Position numbers and translations under genes: made by a program. Positions 59,969 to 64,000 of a DNA stretch of 64,000 nucleotides are shown one piece after another; positions within the stretch are counted from its first letter, which is position 1, and every line of letters starts with the position of its first letter. Below the pieces are notes generated by a model, which was not told the origin of the DNA, made no database searches, and saw only the letters and a program-made list of their open reading frames with translations. The stretch is from Rosenbergiella australiborealis (GTDB lineage: Bacteria > Pseudomonadota > Gammaproteobacteria > Enterobacterales > Enterobacteriaceae), in contig NZ_JABBFO010000001.1 in the NCBI RefSeq assembly GCF_018494035.1, positions 310,001 to 374,000 of the forward strand. The letters run 5' to 3'.

Positions 59969-60466
59969 ATGAATATTCGATATTCTGCACGTTATTTTAA
60001 GCGTCTATTAGCTGCTTCTCTGCTGATACTAACCGTCGCCCCACAAGCCGCTAACAGTGAGGAAATTGGCTCAGTCGATACCACATTTAAAATATTGGGA
60101 GCGAATCATAAAATTGTCATTGAAGCATTCGATGATCCCGATATCAGTAACGTGACCTGTTACCTGAGTCGAGCAAAGACTGGGGGAATCAAGGGAAGTT
60201 TAGGATTGGCGGAAGATACGGCTGATGCGGCGATTTCTTGTCATCAAGTAGGGCCAATTGTGGTACCTGATGCGATTAAAGCGGGTAAAGAAGATGGTGA
60301 CGCGGTATTTAAGCAACGAACTTCTCTGATTTTTAAGAAGTTACAAGTTAACCGTTTCTACGATAAGAAAAGAAATACGTTGGTGTATCTGGCTTATTCT
60401 GATCGGGTCGTTGATGGTTCTCCGAAAAACGCGTTGAGCGCAGTACCAATTATGCCTTGGCATTAA
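59969..60466 (+). CDS. creA: CreA, periplasmic protein of unknown function
   Basis: This 165-residue secreted protein of the CreA family has a signal peptide (about 30 residues, ending near NSEE) and the conserved segments [15 protein letters not shown] and [16 protein letters not shown]. In E. coli it opens creABCD. Here the two-component genes creB and creC and the inner-membrane gene creD are missing and arcA follows on the opposite strand, so this creA stands alone. Confidence 0.93.
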   Translation: MNIRYSARYFKRLLAASLLILTVAPQAANSEEIGSVDTTFKILGANHKIVIEAFDDPDISNVTCYLSRAKTGGIKGSLGLAEDTADAAISCHQVGPIVVPDAIKAGKEDGDAVFKQRTSLIFKKLQVNRFYDKKRNTLVYLAYSDRVVDGSPKNALSAVPIMPWH

Positions 60467-60470
60467 AGAG

Positions 60471-60493
60471 ACAGCCCAGAAAGTCTGGGCTGT
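60471..60493. terminator. Hairpin between convergent creA and arcA
   Basis: A perfect 10-base-pair stem (ACAGCCCAGA with TCTGGGCTGT) with a 3-base loop fills most of the 42-base gap. The minus strand carries CTCTTTA after it, so it may terminate arcA weakly. Confidence 0.6.
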
Positions 60494-60508
60494 GTTAACG
60501 TAATCGTA

Positions 60509-61225
60509 TTACTGGTCAATTTCACCGCAGAAACGGTAACCTTCACCATGTATTGTTGCGATGATTTCTGGTGTACCCGGTGTTGACTCGAAATGCTTAC
60601 GAATACGGCGAATTGTAACATCCACGGTACGGTCATGGGGTTTGAGATCACGACCAGTCATTTTTTTCAGTAATTCAGCTCGAGGCTGAATTTTCCCAGG
60701 GTTTTCGCAGAAATGTAACATTGCTCTAAATTCGCTGCGTGGCAATTTATATTGCTCTCCTTGCGGGCTTATTAAAGAGCGACTATTAATATCAAGCACC
60801 CAGCCATTGAAGCGATAGTTTTCAACGTGCTTTTGTTCTTCTTGGCTTGGCGCAAGATTCATAGTGCGTGATAAAAGATTACGCGCGCGAATCGTTAATT
60901 CCCGAGGGTTGAACGGCTTAGTAATATAATCGTCGGCACCAATTTCCAGTCCGAGAATTTTATCAACTTCATTGTCGCGCCCGGTTAAAAACATCAGTGC
61001 AACACTTTGTTGCTCACGAAGTTCTCGGGCCAGTAATAGACCATTTTTACCGGGTAAATTGATGTCCATAATGACTAAGTTAACAGTATGCTCGGTCAGC
61101 GCTTGATGCATTTCTGCACCATCTGTTGCTTCATATACGGTGTAACCCTCGGCTTCAAAAATACTTTTGAGAGTGTTACGAGTGACTAACTCATCTTCGA
61201 CGATAAGGATTTGTGGGATCTGCAT
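60509..61225 (-). CDS. arcA: ArcA, redox response regulator
   Basis: ArcA, phosphorylated by ArcB, represses respiratory genes when oxygen is low. The receiver domain (residues 1-120) has the phospho-acceptor D54 ([10 protein letters not shown]) and acidic D11/E12. The C-terminal OmpR-type winged helix spans about residues 135-235. Length is 238 residues, as in E. coli. Upstream lies a gap of more than 430 bases with an FNR-like box, in keeping with FNR activation of arcA reported in E. coli. Confidence 0.97.
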   Translation of the reverse strand: MQIPQILIVEDELVTRNTLKSIFEAEGYTVYEATDGAEMHQALTEHTVNLVIMDINLPGKNGLLLARELREQQSVALMFLTGRDNEVDKILGLEIGADDYITKPFNPRELTIRARNLLSRTMNLAPSQEEQKHVENYRFNGWVLDINSRSLISPQGEQYKLPRSEFRAMLHFCENPGKIQPRAELLKKMTGRDLKPHDRTVDVTIRRIRKHFESTPGTPEIIATIHGEGYRFCGEIDQ

Positions 61226-61488
61226 GTTTTGCTACCTAAAATTTGCCAACGAAATTGATACAAGGCCACAGCGCTGATGTTGTGTAGAGTGAGTTAAATC
61301 AATTAATGCTGGGCGATGACGTACTGGGTTCGATATTTTGATTTTTAGCACGGACAATAAACATTAATAAATAACCAAAATTCTCTATTTTATGTTTAGT
61401 TAGCCAATAGGTTGTGAACCTATCCTAACGCCTTTAACACTCAGCTAACAGCGTGAATAACATTCAGGAAGCAAATAAATGTGCTTCG

Positions 61489-61502
61489 TTGACTTATATC
61501 AA
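61489..61502 (-). promoter_or_regulatory. FNR-like box upstream of arcA
   Basis: TTGACTTATATCAA matches the FNR consensus TTGAT-N4-ATCAA at nine of ten specified positions. It lies about 265 bases before the arcA start, consistent with an FNR-dependent distal promoter. The exact distance to a -10 element could not be fixed by eye. Confidence 0.6.
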
Positions 61503-61590
61503 AGCTAAGTGTAGCACGTTAACAGTTGTATGAAAAATGACTATTTTGTTTTCCTTTACTAGTAGAATCAGTAACTTCTGTTTTAACTTC

Positions 61591-61618
61591 ATAAAAAAAA
61601 CCCCACAATTCTGTAGGT
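61591..61618 (-). terminator. Terminator-like hairpin on the minus strand upstream of arcA
   Basis: On the minus strand CCTACA-GAAT-TGTGGG (one G-T pair) is followed by eight Ts. The stem is only six base pairs, so termination is uncertain. It would end transcripts that begin further right on the minus strand, where no gene is known. Confidence 0.35.
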
Positions 61619-61661
61619 TGCTTACATGGTACCGATTCCTGCAATCGATAGGAAAGGGGGC

Positions 61662-61745
61662 ATGATTGGTGAAAAAATTAACAATATCCTCACCTTTACT
61701 AGCGATGTTGAGACGACTAGCCAAGGGAAATGGAGAGGTCTATGA
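61662..61745 (+). CDS. Possible small ORF upstream of yjtD
   Basis: An ATG eight bases after AGGA opens a 27-codon frame (MIGEKINNILTFTSDVETTS and so on) that ends 31 bases before yjtD. E. coli has a small gene, yjjY, in the same place and direction, but I see no clear sequence match. It could be a translated leader or chance. Confidence 0.25.
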   Translation: MIGEKINNILTFTSDVETTSQGKWRGL

Positions 61746-61776
61746 TAGCGACTTGCTGAGAACTGAAGGTCTATAC

Positions 61777-62463
61777 ATGTTTTTTCCAATAATTTTAGTC
61801 GCCCCTGCCCGTGCAGAAAATGTGGGTGCAGCCGCGCGTGCCATGAAAACGATGGGATTCACTCAGTTAAGGATCGTGAATAGCCAAGTTCATCTTGAAC
61901 CGGCTGCCCAATGGACAGCACATGGTGCCACCGATATTTTAGATAATGTTGAAACCTTTTCGACGTTACAAGAAGCCTTAGCGGATATTGATTTTTCTAT
62001 TGCAACTACGGCACGAAGCCGAGCTAAATTTCGTTATTATGCGACGCCCACCGAAGTGTTAGAGCAATTGAGTGAGAAACGTCAATGGATGAATCGATTT
62101 GCATTAGTGTTTGGCTGCGAAGAGAGTGGTCTGAGCAATGCTGACCTGGAGTGTGTCGATTTACTCACCGGCATACCGATGGCTGTTGATTATCCTTCTC
62201 TAAATTTGGGGCAAGCCGTAATGGTCTTTTGCTATCAACTCTCATCGCTACACTTACAAGCAGAGGTTGATAATGAAGAGACTCCATCGCAGCCATTGAG
62301 AGCTTTACGCGAAAGAATTTCACATTTACTCGATAAAATTGATGTTAGCAACGATCAAAAGTTGGTGGATTGGCTTGATCAACGGCTAGGATTTGCACAA
62401 TCGAGAGATACAGCAATGCTACATCGCTTAGTTCAAGATATTGAAAAAAAGCTATCGAAATAA
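61777..62463 (+). CDS. yjtD: YjtD (LasT), SpoU/TrmJ-type RNA methyltransferase
   Basis: This SPOUT-superfamily methyltransferase resembles TrmJ; its RNA target is not established. ATG 61777 behind GAAGG gives 228 residues, the E. coli YjtD length. Family motifs seen are ILVAPARAENVGAAARAMKTMGF, LVFGCEESGLSN and YPSLNLGQAVMVFCYQL, the last forming the trefoil-knot SAM site. The frame is open upstream to 61666, but that extension has no counterpart. In E. coli this gene directly precedes thrL, as here. Confidence 0.94.
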   Translation: MFFPIILVAPARAENVGAAARAMKTMGFTQLRIVNSQVHLEPAAQWTAHGATDILDNVETFSTLQEALADIDFSIATTARSRAKFRYYATPTEVLEQLSEKRQWMNRFALVFGCEESGLSNADLECVDLLTGIPMAVDYPSLNLGQAVMVFCYQLSSLHLQAEVDNEETPSQPLRALRERISHLLDKIDVSNDQKLVDWLDQRLGFAQSRDTAMLHRLVQDIEKKLSK

Positions 62464-62594
62464 AGTTCTGTAAAGTAGGTGATTTTAAGATTTTAATCTT
62501 GCGTTGATCGATAAGGCTACTGTTTTAGCTAACTGATAATCGCTTTTTAAGTGTTTCTGCACGATTTTCGATCAGGGTTTATAGAATAAATTCG

Positions 62595-62621
62595 TTGACT
62601 TAACGTGCAGTTTGCTTTACT
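62595..62621 (+). promoter_or_regulatory. Candidate thrLABC promoter
   Basis: TTGACT at 62595-62600 resembles the -35 of the E. coli thr promoter. An extended -10-like TGCTTTACT follows at 62613-62621, with a rather short spacer of 15 bases. It lies 43-69 bases before thrL. Confidence 0.45.
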
Positions 62622-62663
62622 TCTGTTACCGACAGATTTCCAAGACAGACAAATAGAGAAAAA

Positions 62664-62732
62664 ATGCGTACAACCAGCCTGAACATTATTATTACAATTA
62701 CCACCATTACAACAGGTAATGGTGCGGGCTGA
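62664..62732 (+). CDS. thrL: thr operon leader peptide ThrL
   Basis: This 22-codon frame is too short for usual gene finding. The peptide MRTTSLNIIITITTITTGNG ends AG and contains seven threonines and five isoleucines, the regulatory codons of the thr attenuator. When charged tRNAThr or tRNAIle runs low the ribosome stalls here, letting the antiterminator form. It sits directly before the attenuator and thrA. Confidence 0.95.
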   Translation: MRTTSLNIIITITTITTGNGAG

Positions 62733-62789
62733 CGCATAACAGGAAAGATAGAAAAGCCCGCACCCTATTCAGGTGCGGGCTTTTTTTTT
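62721..62789 (+). terminator. thr attenuator
   Basis: The terminator stem pairs AGCCCGCACC (62755-62764) with GGTGCGGGCT (62772-62781) and is followed by nine Ts. The end of thrL carries the same GGTGCGGGCT (62721-62730), which can pair with the left arm instead, forming the antiterminator. Both alternatives are exact 10-base matches. Confidence 0.93.
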
Positions 62790-62815
62790 GAAATAAATTC
62801 AGGAGCTAGAGCCCC

Positions 62816-64000
62816 ATGCGTGTACTGAAATTTGGTGGAACCTCAGTTGCTAATGCAGAACGTTTTCTTCGCGTAGCTGAGATTATTGAAAATAATGGAC
62901 AACAAGAACAGGTTGCGACCGTACTGTCTGCCCCAGCTAAAATAACCAATCATTTAGTGGCTTTGATTGAGAAAACGATTGTTGGTCAAGATACCAGTGA
63001 AAATCTCGCGGATGCACGTCGTATTTTTGATGAATTATTAGTAGGGCTTTCTGCCGTTGAACCGAATTTTGATTTAGCGGCGATGCAATTTGTTGTACAA
63101 CATGAATTCGCACAGCTTGAACAAGTTCTTTTGGGAATTAGTCTGCTACAGCAATGTCCAGACAGTATTAATGCCGGAATTATCTGCCGTGGAGAAAAAC
63201 TCTCCATTGCTATTATGCAAGCGCTACTTATTGCACGTGGGCATCAGGTGAGTGTTATTAACCCTGTTGAAAACCTACTGGCACAAGGCCATTATTTAGA
63301 ATCTACCGTTGATATTGCTGAATCAACTCGACGTATTGCCGCGCGGGAAATTCCTCGCTCGCATTATATTCTTATGGCGGGCTTTACCGCGGGTAATGAA
63401 GCGGGGGAATTAGTCGTACTAGGGCGTAATGGTTCCGATTATTCTGCGGCAGTACTTGCAGCCTGTTTGCGTGCAGATTGTTGTGAGATCTGGACCGATG
63501 TTGATGGCGTTTACACTTGTGATCCTCGTCAAGTTCCTGACGCTCGGTTATTGAAGTCAATGTCCTATCAAGAAGCGATGGAACTGAGCTATTTTGGTGC
63601 CAAAGTTCTCCATCCACGGACTATTTCACCGATTGCCCAATTTCAAATCCCTTGTGTGATAAAAAACACGGCTAACCCACAAGCACCTGGTACGCGTATT
63701 TCAGCTCAAGGTGGCGAAGATAAAACGCCGGTTAAGGGAATTACTAACCTTAATAATATGGCGATGTTCAGCGTTTCTGGACCAGGTATGAAAGGGATGG
63801 TCGGGATGGCAGCGCGAGTTTTTGCTGTGATGTCACGCAAATTTATCTCGGTTGTCTTAATTACCCAATCCTCATCCGAATACAGTATTAGTTTTTGTGT
63901 CCCACAAGCGGAAATGCTGCATGCCCGTCGTGCACTAGAAGAAGAGTTTGTGCTTGAGCTCAAAGAAGGGCTACTTGATCCTATCGATGTGACCGAAAAA
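62816..64000 (+). CDS. thrA: Aspartokinase I/homoserine dehydrogenase I ThrA (3' end cut off)
   Basis: ThrA catalyses the first and third steps from aspartate to threonine and is inhibited by threonine. The frame starts [20 protein letters not shown] and is open to the window end, covering about 395 of roughly 820 residues: the aspartokinase catalytic domain ([28 protein letters not shown]) and the first part of the regulatory ACT region. The homoserine dehydrogenase half and thrBC lie beyond the right edge. It is controlled by thrL and the attenuator. Confidence 0.97.
   Translation, partial: MRVLKFGGTSVANAERFLRVAEIIENNGQQEQVATVLSAPAKITNHLVALIEKTIVGQDTSENLADARRIFDELLVGLSAVEPNFDLAAMQFVVQHEFAQLEQVLLGISLLQQCPDSINAGIICRGEKLSIAIMQALLIARGHQVSVINPVENLLAQGHYLESTVDIAESTRRIAAREIPRSHYILMAGFTAGNEAGELVVLGRNGSDYSAAVLAACLRADCCEIWTDVDGVYTCDPRQVPDARLLKSMSYQEAMELSYFGAKVLHPRTISPIAQFQIPCVIKNTANPQAPGTRISAQGGEDKTPVKGITNLNNMAMFSVSGPGMKGMVGMAARVFAVMSRKFISVVLITQSSSEYSISFCVPQAEMLHARRALEEEFVLELKEGLLDPIDVTEK

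Larger units (their letters stand above)
61226..61661. other. Long arcA upstream region
   Basis: This stretch of more than 430 bases holds no convincing conserved gene. It contains the FNR-like box at 61489-61502 and a minus-strand terminator-like hairpin at 61601-61617, both listed separately. The multiple arcA promoters known in E. coli map to the equivalent region. A 76-residue open frame on the minus strand (61494-61724) shows no recognisable features. Confidence 0.5.

Noticed and set aside
61666-61776. N-terminal extension of YjtD from TTG 61666.
   Set aside because: The ATG at 61777 has a ribosome-binding site and gives the exact family length; the extra 37 residues match nothing I recognise.

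Overview
The window is a stretch of ordinary chromosome from a member of the Enterobacterales, with moderate to low GC. Nearly every gene has a recognisable Escherichia coli counterpart, often of identical length (for example EttA 555 aa, GabP 466 aa, TrpR 108 aa, GpmB 215 aa, YjtD 228 aa, DiaA 196 aa). The gene set and an intact betIBA-betT cluster would suit Erwiniaceae or a related family, but the sequence alone does not fix the genus. I saw no tRNA, rRNA, insertion sequence, integrase, CRISPR array, toxin-antitoxin pair or prophage gene.

Layout. 1-9153: tamB (left end cut off)-ytfP, ppa and fbp on the minus strand, mpl, darP, pmbA-cybC; this is the E. coli ppa/fbp/mpl neighbourhood. 9291-23269: rnpB (minus strand, with its own promoter and terminator), rsmI, lpoA-yraN-diaA-dolP, yhaJ, yqjK/yqjE/yqjD, mzrA-yqjA, sstT, alx with a manganese riboswitch leader, a ClC protein and rlmG; this resembles the 69-71 min region of E. 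coli. 23297-29896: an e(P4)-type lipoprotein phosphatase, a MASE1-GGDEF diguanylate cyclase, ddlA, and an iron-uptake pair (ybiX-fiu) behind a clear Fur box.

30143-46047 is the most accessory-looking part. It holds betA-betB-betI opposite betT (choline to glycine betaine) with a BetI-like operator between them, an MFS transporter, a GABA-catabolism cluster (sad, a gabR-like MocR regulator, gabT, gabP), an RcnB-like secreted protein, a second MFS transporter and a YbaK-type tRNA deacylase. 46389-64000 returns to the classical segment across the E. coli map origin: rsmC, holD-rimI-yjjG, smp, serB-radA-nadR, ettA, slt, trpR, yjjX, gpmB, rob, creA, arcA, yjtD, thrL and the start of thrA. The creBCD genes found between creA and arcA in E. 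coli are missing here.

Functionally, the window combines housekeeping (RNase P, ribosomal RNA methylation, peptidoglycan synthesis and recycling, outer-membrane assembly), osmoprotection and GABA use, siderophore uptake, NAD salvage (NadR, possibly fed by the e(P4) enzyme) and regulated amino-acid synthesis (serB, thr, trpR). I found no convincing new multi-gene system. The items most worth a second look are regulatory: a perfect 12-bp stem in front of trpR that merges a TrpR-like operator with the trpR ribosome-binding site, the long arcA upstream region with an FNR-like box and a minus-strand terminator-like hairpin, and the bet-MFS-gab block.
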